DNA of 64,000 nucleotides from Mantis religiosa (Eukaryota > Arthropoda > Insecta > Mantodea > Mantidae), in contig CM060952.1 of NCBI GenBank assembly GCA_030765055.1, forward strand, positions 83,414,630 to 83,478,629, read 5' to 3'. Position numbers and translations under genes: made by a program. Every line of letters starts with the position of its first letter. Position 1 is the first letter of the stretch. Below, one piece after another: positions 1 through 11,282 of the stretch. Under the pieces are notes generated by a model. That model made no database searches. It worked only from the letters and a program-made list of their open reading frames with translations, and was not told where the DNA came from.

Positions 1-1829
1 CGCATTACATTCTATCCAAAATTCGATATTGAAGTTTCTCAGGAAATGCATATTTTGTAACTCCTTGAACCGAAAAAAGAAGTTGTGTGTCTTGCAACAG
101 CTTAACAAGAAATTAAAGTCGTTGAAACAGCGTCTTTCAATAATGTGACATAAACATTTTTAAAAAATCTCCACCTCCCACAATGCCTTTTGGACCATTT
201 TTCAGGGAATATACTTAGAAGTCCTCTTCCTTCCGAAATATTTTCTATACCTGATAAACCGTAAGACATGAACAAAATCTTACTGCACAGAAAATTTGGA
301 TATCCTGAAAGTACGTAATTTATGTCTGATACCTTCTTTCGGAATAACTTATTAGCAAATATTCCATGTTATCTGTGTGAATTTTCCAATACTAATCTAA
401 ATTTTTCTCAAATGAGAACTTTATTCAGTTTTGTTTTACCTCTTGGTCATACAAAGAGAATGCGATTTCAAAATCATCACTAGACAACCAATTTTAAAAC
501 ATTTTACTATCACTTAAAATCTGCTGTATTTCTTTGCATATAGCAATAAGATAATGTTTATCTTGAAGTACACATAGAATCAAGTATTTGTACAAGAGTA
601 GAGAAGGTAATATGAGAGCAAAATATCAGACATTTTTGTCGTCATACAAAGAAAACAGAATGGCAAATCCCTCAGATAACGACAAGCTGTTTAAAACATA
701 AGACTATCACTGTATTCCCTTGTACTTTGCAATAAGATAATGTTTATCTTGTTTAACATGAAGAAGATAGAAGAATAAGTGTTTGTACAAGAATAGAGAA
801 ATCACGTGATTATAAAACCTCAGATGTTTTGTTTGTTTTATTTTTTGTTTTCCCCTGTTTATGTAAAGTGAAGGAACTTCAAAGCTACCACATCACGACC
901 AGCAGTTAAAAGAATTTACTATGAGCTAATGCTTACTGTATTTGCTAATCCCTATTGTGCCTACAAAAATGTGTAATCAAGCTCTTTTACAAACGTTTGT
1001 TCCGATTAAGACGAAGTGGAAGAAGTAATTTATTCTGTGAATAGTTTGTTCCAGTTACCGTTCTGTGTGCGCCATCTCGGGCACGTGTTTAGACGCTACG
1101 GTCTGCAGATAATCGATCACAATGGAACGTTTGTATAAGATACATACGTACAAATTTTAGAAATTCTTCATGACTCCCAACCAGAGTTGTGTATCGTACA
1201 AAATATAACCTTATAACTCAACTGCGTGACTTGATACCTTCTAAGAATTCTTTAGCCCAACTTGTGAAACTTTGCATACTCGCATTCTTAATCTAGCAAA
1301 TTCTAGAGCTTCATCTATAGGATTCCTTTTAAATAGTATGTTCATTTGCCTTCGTATACCTACTGATTTAATTGCATTTTTCTCAACTTTTATATCAGCT
1401 ATCTAGTGTCTTCTTTTCCGGAGAAAATGGCTCATCTTGCCTCTTATATTACGCACTGTAATTACTGATCGATTTTTATATTGTTTGCTTTCAAAATGAA
1501 TGAGGTCACTAATTAACAATGCCGGTATAATTGCTTAGACGTAATACGTGTAACAGAATTATCAATAACTTTCAGGTTCTTTAGGAGAGTATAAATGATT
1601 TTACTTCCAGTGTAACGATATATTACAATATCTCAACATTTAATTAGTATCAAACAATAATTAACTCTATCGGCCTTGGGATAAATATCTGCAACAAGAC
1701 CTCGGCGTATAATTAACCTTAGTAAATTAGTACTACGAGCCTCTGATGGCGATGATCCACTTACACAGGTAGTGGCTTGTGTTTCTTATTATACAAAATA
1801 ACATGCAGCCTTATTTACAAGTGTGTTTA
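1..1829. repeat. Non-coding, unclassified modular dispersed repeat
   Basis: No gene is seen. Three successive diverged copies of one module lie at about 430-620, 640-830 and 850-1050. Each has a 'catacaaagagaatg'-like start, a middle near 'actatcacttaaaatctg', then 'caataagataatgtttatc', and ends near 'gtttgtacaagaatagaga'. A second module, resembling 'gataaaccgtaag', lies at about 220-310. Both modules recur elsewhere in the window (6.6, 7.8, 18.2, 22.2 and 59.9 kb), so this is an old dispersed repeat rather than local duplication only. No open frame or recognised transposon protein is attached to it. Confidence 0.5.
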
Positions 1830-2070
1830 GCCCGCCTCGGTAGCGTGGTGATAGTATCTCTGCCTCACGCTCAAGAGGTCCCGAGTTCGAATCTCGGTCA
1901 GGGTGAGTTACCTGGATAAGGTTTGTCTGGGGTTTCCCTTATCCTGAAAGACGAATGTCGGGTAACTCTAAGCTTTATGGAACCCGGGCTCATATGAGCA
2001 TCATTTCATCCATTCCATTCATCGTCCGATATGACTTAACGTTGGAGGACGTAAATTAAAGAAAAAAAAA
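1830..2070 (+). mobile_element. SINE family A, tRNA-derived, near full length
   Basis: The copy starts with a tRNA-like head (cgcctcggtagcgtggtga, a box A-like stretch) and a box B, gttcgaatc, about 45 bases on. The body has 'gggtttcccttatcctgaaa' and 'catcgtccgatatgactta', and it ends 'acgttggaggacgtaaatt' followed by an A-rich tail. This is the best reference copy. At least nine other copies or fragments share this order of blocks, which defines the family within the window itself. Pol III internal promoter and LINE-dependent mobilisation are inferred from SINE biology. Confidence 0.9.
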
Positions 2071-2383
2071 TCCTCAGAAGAGCGTAACTTAAAAACAAAG
2101 GTCGATAATCATGAAGCTGTGTATCTTAGTTAACAAACTTCAAAGTTAGACGCAACAAAAATCCTAACTATATTTATATGGAAAATAGAAAGTATTTCTT
2201 TATTGTTTTTCTTAGAAGTGGCCGTAATTATTTATTAAAATACCACATATTGAAAACAGTTTGATGAAAATAACATATATAATATGTTAAATTTACCGCG
2301 CACAACCTTTTCAGTCGTCTTTATTGTGATTGCCATTTGAATGACGTATGAAGCAAACTATTTTTTTAATAAAAGCAAGTAAC
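2071..2383. other. Non-coding spacer
   Basis: AT-rich sequence with poly(A)-like runs; no gene or recognisable element seen. Confidence 0.5.
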
Positions 2384-2706
2384 CTATGACGTACTACCCC
2401 AAAGTAGGTCGGAGCCTGCCAACCCTACTGCCGACCTCAAGTCTATATACGCAAGGCAGAAGTGGGCGATCATCCAACTGATACGGGGAGGAGAGGTGGT
2501 CGGCATCTCGGCACCCCCAGCAAGAAAGCTAGCACATGGCTCGTTATCTGGCGTAGCTCCTCAATTTCCTCACGATGCTGAGTGGGCACCGGTCTTATAC
2601 CCGGGACTTAAAATTTGCAACCCCCAGGGGTGGGATCGATCCCAAGTGCATTCCGGACGCAGGGAGCCAAAGCACAGCGCTGCAGCCCACTACGCCACGG
2701 AGCAGG
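2384..2706 (-). mobile_element. SINE family C, tRNA-like head on the minus strand
   Basis: Read on the minus strand, the element starts with a good box A (tggcgtagtggg) and about 50 bases later a box B-like gggatcgatccc. The body continues towards lower coordinates. A second copy at 50472-51399 shows the same blocks (gctgggggtgccgaga and gcctgccaaccc-type stretches) but is interrupted by a LINE. The 110-codon open frame across 2496-2828 is not conserved as a protein between the copies and is not called as a gene. Confidence 0.75.
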
Positions 2707-4924
2707 ATGAAGCTAACTCTTCCTGCAATAAAAATGTAATTCTCTTTAAGGCAAAATTATTATGTTTTACGGCTAAGCGTTCCGACTTATTGTTTGTTGT
2801 TGGTTTGAATTCTTCTCATGGTATGTAAACGTTTAAGGAAAGTGTATCTCTATTAAAAAGAATTGGAAAAATAAACCTTCTTAGGAATCGTTTGTAGAAG
2901 AATGAGCAAAGAAAGTCGTGCGAATGCAACATTTCTATTTTTTATATAATGCGGTGTTGCTACATAAGACTACGTCGATATTAGTTGGTACATGCTGGTT
3001 TTCTGATCCCAAGGTTGCGGGTCCAGACATATGGTTTTTAAGTGTGCTTACAAGCGACAGCCCCATGTAAGTGAATTTACTGGCGTGTAAATTAAATCCT
3101 GCGGAACGAAATTCTGGCACACCGGAGGTGCTGATATGATCTTGGTAGTTGAAGAGTACATTGTCACATAAGATTAAGGTGGCAAATAGAATTTGTAATG
3201 TGTATACTTTCTATAAATTATTTATTTAACAATAAATCATAACTGCAAACTGCTTTGCGAACTACAGGAATTATAAATAATTAGGAAAGCACTATCTTCC
3301 TCATGACATAATCATGCTTATACTGCGCTTCGTGTATAAATGGCCAAAAAGACCGGAACGCTTAGCCACCCTGTTAATCCTTGTGGAATTGAAATTCGAA
3401 AATGTCTTTAGGAAGAACGTATTTTATAATGGCGAAGTGATTACGCAAATCGGTTGAATCATTTCCAAGGTTACTCAATTTACTACAAATATTGTCTTCA
3501 TAATATTAATATAATTAATTTCAGACTTTTAGGCATAAATGTCTGATACTTTTCAGTCTGTTTTAAACAAATATATCTGAATGTACCTACTTCTTTTTCG
3601 ATACATTTTACATTTTCATACCTCTCCTTTTAACAGTTTATTAAATTATCACAAGTAAGGATGTGTCAATTTTTAGCTTTTGAGTAATTGTGCTTAAAGT
3701 TATGAAACACACACATACACGCAGTCACAGACATACAGCACATCCCTTATAGAATGAGACACACACCACACACCGATACATACTATATATACACACCGAC
3801 ACAAGCATGGATACACACACATACACACACAGACACATTCAGGTGCATATAGACACACAGACACACGCTCGCGTGATTTTTATAGACTCTCGGGTCTAAG
3901 GCAAGTAATTCATTGTATTTAAATGTCATACAATATGTATGTATTTCTTGTACTTACTAAGTAGGAGGTAAATAGGAGGAGATAGGAGGAGATAGAAATA
4001 AAGAGAAAATAGTGATCGAGATGTAATGGAAAAAATGTAAGGCACACTTGAGTGTAAGAATAACCTTGTTGTTTTATGTAATGTCATAAACAGAGCTGCA
4101 GAATCCAATAATAAAATAATACACGTTGCAGTATTGTCTGAAACTGCAATGTTAAATAAAGGATTTTGTTCCGCATAGTGACTTTGTATTTAATCTCTCA
4201 TTTATGTTAAACTGTAACAATTAGTGAAATATGAAAATTACAGAACTCGAATGCTAATTAGAGGAAATTGGCTTAATTATAGGCTGGACAATTAAAAATG
4301 CAATAAAAGAAAACACAAAAGCTACCAACCAAACATTGTTCATGTAGACAAAAGCAAAATCGCTTGTATAATCAGCATTAATTGAACGCTGTCAGAACCA
4401 ATCATATAAACCTGATTTGGGACAGATAAGCACAAAAAAGAGTCATGTCATTTATTGAGTAGGAGGGTGGGCGGGTTTCAACCCCTCGTCCAGCGCTACC
4501 CCTGGCAGGCATCCTTCACACCATTCAACGTATAAACTTACAGTAAGTACTATCCAAAGATTTGATATCCAGGTGTATGTTTTAGACTGATTAAAAGAGG
4601 TTTTAGAAAATAAATGAATGAATGATAAAATATATATATGAAAATTTCTTCTAACAAGCATTTAACTGATTTTCGAAGTATAGACTATTAGATTCTATGA
4701 TCTTGAGACATCGTTCAGCGAGGTTTATTATCCCACGATGGTATGTATCTGTGCGTGTGCTCGAGCGCGCGCGCGTGTGTATGTGTCTGAAAGCAGAAAA
4801 GAAAAGCTGGTTAAATACAACTTTTTAATAAATTTTAGCATCTTTCAAGATGGGACAAGAAAATTTCTAATGAAGTCTCTCCCACACTATACTACCACTT
4901 ACATAGAACATTTTGATTTTCTCT
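2707..4924. other. Non-coding, CA-rich tract at 3705-3865
   Basis: No gene is supported. There is an interrupted (CA)n/acac-rich stretch at about 3705-3865 and several short AT-rich open frames without recognisable domains. A (CG)n/(GT)n patch lies at about 4752-4780. Confidence 0.5.
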
Positions 4925-5380
4925 AAAACGGCCTTGATGATTTTCAATAAAATACTATGTATAGGTAGAATCTACCTGAAAAATTCAGTGCCATGGCCGG
5001 GATTTCAACTACGGATCTCCTGGTTTCCATCCAGTCGCTCTTACCTATTGAGCTACCCAACGTGTTGTCCTGACATTAAATTCTTCAAGTGACTCATATA
5101 TTTTTCCGGTAAACCACTATGGGTTCTCGTATTCGAGATACACCGTTTATGGCGACCTATAATTATTGTAAGTACTTGAGTCCCAGGCCTTATCATTAAA
5201 TTGTTATTATTTAAGTTAATTGATGAAAATTAATCATTTCTTCACACTAGCCGTATATAGGCTAAGGTTTTTGATAGATGGAGTCAACATGAAAAATTCA
5301 ATGATTTGAACAATGGATCTCCTGGTTTCCGTCCAGTTGGCCATTGTAGTTCAATGGGTAAGAGCGAAATATAAGAAATG
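4925..5380. mobile_element. tRNA-like inverted-repeat element (family E), rearranged copy
   Basis: A tRNA-like head reads on the minus strand at about 4985-5060 (box A gggtagctcaataggtaa, box B-like gttgaaatccc). An inner segment at 5060-5215 matches the inner segment of the clearer copy at 37155-37590. The right half here (about 5215-5330, then 5330-5365) runs in the opposite orientation to that copy. Short inverted stretches of the type gaaaattaat/attaattttc flank the reversed part, so an inversion is one explanation. No protein is encoded. Confidence 0.65.
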
Positions 5381-5836
5381 GTTAATTTCCATCAAATAAC
5401 TTAAAATACCATGTGTTTAGGACATTTTGTGCAAAAATTAAATGCATATTTCGAATTTTCTGGGAATAACTTTTGAAGTACGCTTCATTCTGAATTATTT
5501 TGTACAGCTGGTAAATCGTAAGAGAGACCAAAAGTAGTTATTTTTGAGACTTACGAGGTAATCTTATGTTTATTAGCGAGTGAAAAAATTTAAAGGCCAA
5601 GGCGTTAGCGCTGAGGGCTGAAATTTCAAGAGCATGATAATCAAAGCTCACTAAACGCATACGTAATTTTATCCGTCACCTAAGAAAAAATCAACTTCAA
5701 TTATGAATTATAAAAATATAAATAATTGTTTCACAATTGTTTCGATGTTTTTACTAGGCTTAAGATGATACTGGAGACTTTGAATAGTGACGAATAGTAA
5801 CTATGGTGATGCAAAAATGCTAAACTGTATGTCAAA
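5381..5836. other. Non-coding, dispersed-repeat module at 5470-5580
   Basis: A diverged copy of the module containing 'ctggtaaatcgtaagag' is present; otherwise nothing recognised. Confidence 0.4.
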
Positions 5837-6051
5837 ATGAATGATTCAGGCAACGAAAGTTTTATAATTGAAGAAATTCGAGAAGAAGCTCGAATTGATA
5901 ATCCTAGTTTGCTGCAACAAAAGCCATATGCAACTTATGAAAAAGATAACAATCGTCTGTACAAAGTAGATGCAGTACGTTTCTTGTTTTTCAGATAGCT
6001 AAAGAAGCATTGAACATGGGACTAAGCCATCTACGAGATAATCAATTTTAA
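5837..6051 (+). pseudogene. Possible small ORF interrupted by a 20-base GT..AG insert
   Basis: An ATG at 5837 opens 46 codons (starting MNDSGNESFIIEEIREEA) that end at GCA, 5974. The next 20 bases, 5975-5994, begin gtacgt and end ttttcag, so they look like a splice donor and acceptor. Reading across them meets a stop quickly. Skipping them restores the frame for 18 more codons (IAKEALNMGLSHLRDNQF) and a stop at 6051. The joined 64-residue product is acidic at its N-terminus and I do not recognise it. Twenty bases is far shorter than any known functional insect spliceosomal intron, so a chance arrangement, a shrunken intron or a decayed copy are all possible. An AATAAA-type signal and a (tcaaa)-type repeat tail follow at 6316-6337. 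Confidence 0.3.
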
Positions 6052-8157
6052 AAAGATTATAATATAATGTACAAATACATAGTAATCATCAAGAATAACA
6101 CAATTACCAATGACACTATTCAAATATAAAGTGTATGATTGGCTTGTGGCAGCATATTTTTAGTCTCTGAAAGAATACCTTGAGTGTAAACATATTATAT
6201 AGTTGTTTCTGTTATGTGTAATTGACCTGTTGTTTGTAAAATGTTATGTAGTTGTTTTGTTGTAATAAGATGTTTCTTGTGACGTTGTGTATCGCTTTAC
6301 ACAGCTCAATGACAATAAAAGTCAAATCAAATCAAATCTTTGACACTACATTAGAGTAGGCATTCCTGAAGAAAAGATGCAAAGATAATAGTTTTTATCT
6401 CGCAAATTTTTACTTTATTTTTCTGCTTGACTTGCTGTATTGGCTGGTGGATATAATTTGTGTTTTTCTTATGGTGTCGGATACAAAATTAAATCTCTTT
6501 AAAGTACGATGTTTTGTCAATGTTTTGTTTTGTTTGTTTGCTTTTATGCTTGTTTTTTGTCTCTTAACTGAGACAATATTTGATTTTGGTTTGAAGTTTC
6601 AAATACTTTTCTTTTTCTCCAAATGCAATTCGTTATGTTTATTTTCATGGTCATACTAAAAGAACAGAATGTCAAAGTCATCAAATATCGACAATTTCTT
6701 AAAAATTACTGCAGTCCCATTGCAACTGTAACAAAAATACCTCTATAACCGCTTATATCAACTGACGTTAACTAGGTAGAAAAATAAGCTACTGTAATTA
6801 AGTTTTTGGGTTGATAAATACATGTTTTTGTAACACTCACATATTTATACTTCCAGACTTAAGAGAAAAAGGAATGAGTCTGGATAAAGTACCATAAGAA
6901 AGCGTACGATTAATTTGCTCAACCCCATAAGTTTGAACCCGGGACGTTTCGAATGCGAGAGTTACATAGAATGACAATGAAACTACAAATATGCATATTC
7001 TTTCAAACATTTTAATTTCAGAACCACAAAACAAGCATTTTTCGAGCTATTAATCATATTAACAGCGAGATATCGCAATGAAGATAGGACGATCACCGAT
7101 CAATTTATGTTTCCATTATTTCCCGGTCCTCGCCGATCACTCCAGAGCTCATCCCCCCTCCCTTACTACTCGGAATTATTCTCATCCTGCGAATGAAAGC
7201 CACAAACTTGATGATAAATGGGAACTTTTTTTTTTTTTTTGGTAAAAATGGCTGTACGCCACGAGAATCCCCTCTCCCATATTTCTTTCTTTTCATCCTA
7301 GAACTCTCTCTACGTCATATAACGCTGCTGACTCAGTTTTGGACATTAGCCCAGGGTTATGCACTGACAATTTAGTTCCGCGATGAGGCACTCTAATACA
7401 ATTTTTATCTTTGCCGATATCTATTGCACACCCAATTCGATACCACTGTAGGAGGGGGAAAAATCGGAAAAGCATTTTAAGAGATTCTCGAGCAGGGTTA
7501 GAATGGGATAAAAATAACAATAAAACTATTATAGCCTGGCAAACAGAACTGTAGTAGAGACATTTCTGTTTTTATTGATATTGTAGGAAGGGAAACGGAA
7601 ATGTTGGCATAGTAACTGCAAGAGGTGCGCTGCTCTTTCTAATCTGCCAGAGTCACTCTCTCGGCTTGATATTTAGCCATTTCCAAAATATTTCCTGTTA
7701 TTTGTTTGAATTTGTCAGTACTTACAGTTTTCTTAAATGTTGATCGTTATTTTTTCTCTCTGGTCAAGCAAAGAGGCCGGACTTTAAAAACTATCATAAA
7801 GTAAGCAAGTTTTAAAACGTTCCCTAAACTAAATGGATTCCCTTATTTCTGTTGTACACAAATGAAACTACACAAAACGATCTCCACAAATATTTATCTT
7901 GACAATATGAATTAGAAGATTAAACTTTTGCAAGAACAGTTTGTTGAAGAATGGGTAGAGACAGTCATATTCACGAATGTAAGAAATTAGAATTTAATCA
8001 TTTTTAACTCCCTGATAAGTGTTAGTGTATTTCTTATTTTCATTTTACTGTCTTGATTTGAAAGTTTTTTAAAACGCTAAAGGTACTTTCCAAATTAAAT
8101 GTTTATTTGATCTTCCTTTAAAATATTTTCTCGAGTTAAAATTATAAGTGTAATATT
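6052..8157. other. Non-coding with repeat tail and modules
   Basis: A 'caataaaagtcaaatcaaat' tail at about 6312-6337 looks like the 3' end of a retroposed sequence. Diverged dispersed-repeat modules lie at about 6640-6790 and 7750-8080. Short open frames at 6432-6659 (T-rich), 6837-7034 and 7105-7520 show no domain. A T-run is at 7227-7241. Confidence 0.4.
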
Positions 8158-8525
8158 TCCTCTACCAAACGGGTTGACTTCGTCTGTGGACCGCATTCGG
8201 TAGGCCCGGGTTCGATTCCCATGGCCGACCTCCCTAGCCCATGAATTTTTTCGGGGGTTTTCTCGGGTCGGCAGGTGAATTCTGGGTAGATTAATTACAT
8301 CCCTCAAATTTCTTGCCCCTACACTTCATCTTCATTATTATTTCTCATCTGGTGGTTTCTTTCAGGATAGTAATGTCAGCGCAGGTCTCGGCAGTGCATG
8401 GTGAGATTGATATGTTCTGAGGCAAATGCTTTCCCCTCCAGCGGGACGGACTTCGTAGGGGCATAGGTACAAAAGACCACTCTGTTCGAGGTGCTGAATA
8501 CCCTCCGAACAAATCAATTCAATCC
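8158..8525 (+). mobile_element. SINE family B copy
   Basis: tRNA-like head with box B ggttcgattccc at about 8208-8220 after 'cgtctgtggaccgcattcgg'. The body has 'ttttcgggggttttctcgg', 'ctcatctggtggtttctttc' and 'ctcggcagtgcatgg', in the same order as the copies at 25050 (minus) and 31723 (plus). The 3' part is shorter than at 31723. Confidence 0.8.
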
Positions 8526-9081
8526 GACATTTCCTCTATCTATTTTAAGAAGTAATCGAGAAATAAATAAATTAATTAATAAACATTTCCCTCTTTGGAA
8601 GATTTCCTTCAACATTAAAAACGTTTTCGATAAAATGAAATAAACACAAGTACATACTTATTTGCACTGTAAGTTGAGGAACGTTTTTTCAAAACTCGAT
8701 AAATGAAAAATTGTCCAAAGTGAGTTAGGCATAGTAATGGCATATTGTTGACCGTTTACACCAAACTCTGAACCTAGTTTTAGCAAAAGTCGAATAATCT
8801 CGCATATATAAACGCTCAAAATTTCTATGTTTTAGCAAAACCCAACATACGCATTTTAAGAATTAAGGCAAAGGTTGAGAAATGCAATAAAATTACTAGT
8901 GTCATAGCTCTCTTTCCTTAGGATGCGTTTGGCGTGTCAGATTTCTGTATATCATGTTACTCATTATTGGGATCTGAATTTTACGTAATATGAAATTAAG
9001 AAATATGTACATAAATATGTAACCAAAATTGCTAAAATGTGTATGTATGTAATGAAGGAATTACATATAACATCCGAAGTT
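8526..9081. other. Non-coding spacer
   Basis: AT-rich; no gene or repeat recognised beyond short A/T runs. Confidence 0.4.
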
Positions 9082-9354
9082 TTATTTCTTAACTACAAAA
9101 CATAAAGTCACTGGTAGGCTAGTCAAATCTCTATGTTTATTGTTCATCAGTTCACTTTTACTACAGAGTACAAGTTCTCTCATCCAAGCGATTAAACCAC
9201 ATTTAGAACGGTAAGCGCAATTAATTATAATATACTTTTGGAAATGTTCTGTTGACATGCACAATCTTCTGTCTGACAATATGTTTTTATAAACTGAGAA
9301 AGCTCGCTCAACTTCGCAAGAAGTCAACAGTACATGTTTATACAGAGGGATCAT
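9082..9354 (-). pseudogene. hAT transposase C-terminal dimerisation fragment
   Basis: The minus-strand product contains SCEVERAFSVYKNILSDRR followed by 'mstehfqkyiiincay', the hallmark of the C-terminal dimerisation region of hAT-superfamily transposases (a serine/cysteine, then E-R-x-F-S, then R-R and a hydrophobic helix). About 90 residues remain, open to a stop at 9082. Just upstream on the same strand, KCRIPDNIIPRMIPLYK-like sequence may continue it, but frames are broken. The catalytic RNase H-like part and the BED finger are not identified. A fossil fragment, not an active gene. Confidence 0.75.
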
Positions 9355-9812
9355 TCTAGGAATAATATTATCAGGGATTCTACATTTTTATCATTAATTA
9401 AGAGAGACAAAATAAGAAGAATTGATTATCCAAAATTCTTATTCAACACAGATTGCAGTTTCGTGGAAACCACACCATTCATTCACCTGGCACAAAACTC
9501 ACCTTCAGTACTGCATTTTCCATTATTCCCATAGCTTCTTGAAGACACATGCTTGAAGTTTCCACTTTCTTGATACTGTCGGGAAGCCAGCTGAAGTGAC
9601 TTGTGATGTATGTAACTAAACTTCAGCTGGTTACTGCTTATAGCGTTGTAAACAATAAGACATTTCAAGAACACCTCCGTTGCTGATATCACTGTATTTA
9701 CTTCTGGGAAATTACCTCTGTCTCTGCCACTCATTGCAATGCATGAGTCGCACTTTAACGTCCAACAAGTTTTCATAATATATAGTAATCGATTACCCCG
9801 ATTTCAACATAT
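9355..9812 (-). other. Possible upstream remnants of the hAT element
   Basis: An open frame of 97 codons lies on the minus strand at 9483-9776, but I see no hAT motif in it. It may be element-derived or chance. No other feature. Confidence 0.25.
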
Positions 9813-10209
9813 TGTCGCCAGATATTGTTTGCTGCTGCCGACTCGTGCGTAGGCGAACGCCGATAAAGAGAGAGAAACGGGGAAAGAAAGAGACAGAAAC
9901 TGCCCCAAGTCGCGTCCACACGCACGCTAGCCGAGAGTGGAAGAGACAGAGTTCCATTATGCTCTCGCTACGCCACGAAATATCGTGTGACTTCGGCAGC
10001 TTTCGAGAAACAGCGGCTCGGGTATAAATACAGCGGTGTGAGTGTACAGCTGTGTAGACGTGTGGCAGACGAACTTGAAGGTTGCGTTTGTGCATGTTAC
10101 GTAATTCTGCCGCTGCAAAAGGCTCTACAAAGAGTCTTTCTACGGAAATAAGGAGCATTTTGAATTTCTGCAAATTATACTTTTAATTGTGCGAACCCAC
10201 AATGTCACA
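9813..10209 (+). mobile_element. Solo LTR or LTR fragment (family L1t)
   Basis: Starts tgtcgcca and ends tgtcaca, so it has TG..CA ends. A TATA box, tataaata, lies at 10023-10030. Towards the 3' end 'ttacgtaattctg', a degenerate poly(A) signal region (gaaataaggagcattttg) and 'ttttaattgtgcgaacccac' occur in the same order as in the LTRs at 23535-24040, 35333-35748 and 61419-61898. Flanking tetranucleotides do not match here (atat versus gctg), so this may be part of a lost full element. The family resembles Ty3/gypsy-type LTRs only in general form. Confidence 0.7.
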
Positions 10210-11282
10210 GCTGCATCCGCATACAATAGTACCCTCTCTTCTTTTACGCCATCTAGTCATAGTTTCTTAAGTCCGTCATTTATAAATCTAGTAATTGTTG
10301 AACTATTTGTTGTCTTTAAAGGTTTACATTAAACTAAGTAGGGTTTTGATGCAACTTCAGTGTCGAACTCGGTATTAAATGAGATAGACTGCCCCTGTAA
10401 CTGTGTATGTAGTACCTCTTCTTAGAAGAACCACAATGCCTTTCGTAATATGTAGATAGCTTCGTAAGTGCTATGCAGTTTGAGATTTCATCATACATCT
10501 TATGCGTCAGTCACAAATTTGGTAGAGGACTGTTTTACCGTCACTGACTAAAGCACTGCCAATAGGAATATAGGTTTTCAGTTTTGATGATAATGAAGAT
10601 ACAATCAGAGTCATAAATAACTTACATGCAGCTGGCTGTTAGAAATTCTGAAGTTTTCCTTTCTTTTTCTCACGCATTTAAAACTGGTCATTGTTCTCCG
10701 TATCGAACACGTACACTTCAGCTTTGAATGTTTTTAATTAAAACATCATCGTGGTAACTGGCACTTTCTGTATGTAATGCGGTAAGAAACAAAGCGAGCA
10801 GCTGGACAACCTTCATACCCTGGCAACAATAACGATAATATATAGGATTGACGACAATGGATGATAACCACAATAATGAAACTTACAATATATCTTCTCT
10901 TTCTTGCTATGTAATGAAAATGCATAATAAATTTGCGATAATATTAAAATATGTAAAACTATATGTTGTGGTACGAAATATGTATTATAGATCACTATAT
11001 GTAAAAAAGTTATGTAATTTAAAGCTTTGGAATAAGGGTCCTATTAGTGTAATTGGTGACACTTTAGTTTTTCCTAAGAAAACATGTGCAGGAACAGAAT
11101 ATGTAATTGTATAAAATTTAGACCCTACGTACTCGTTATTGTAAGAATAAATTATTACCAGCAGGAAACAGTGGTGCAAACAGACTTCATTGTAGTAAGA
11201 GCAGCTACAGCTTACTTCCAGTCAAGTATTCACCTGATAACGTTGTATGAGTGTGCAAAGAAGTACTGCAATCTAAATAAAA
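10210..11282. other. Non-coding spacer upstream of a transposase-like ORF
   Basis: Short open frames at 10848-11114 and 11084-11290 are AT-rich and lack domains. The last one ends just before the ATG at 11283. No promoter could be assigned. Confidence 0.35.

Noticed and set aside
2496..2828. A 110-codon open frame as a gene
   Set aside because: It falls in a SINE C copy. The other copy does not preserve the frame.
5837..5974. An upstream exon of the STPG-like gene
   Set aside because: The possible donor at 5975 gives a phase-0 end, whereas the exon at 12598 needs a preceding exon with a one-base overhang. No PG-rich motif is present.
9793..10173. A 126-codon minus-strand open frame
   Set aside because: It lies on the antisense strand of an LTR with TATA box and poly(A) region and has no domain.
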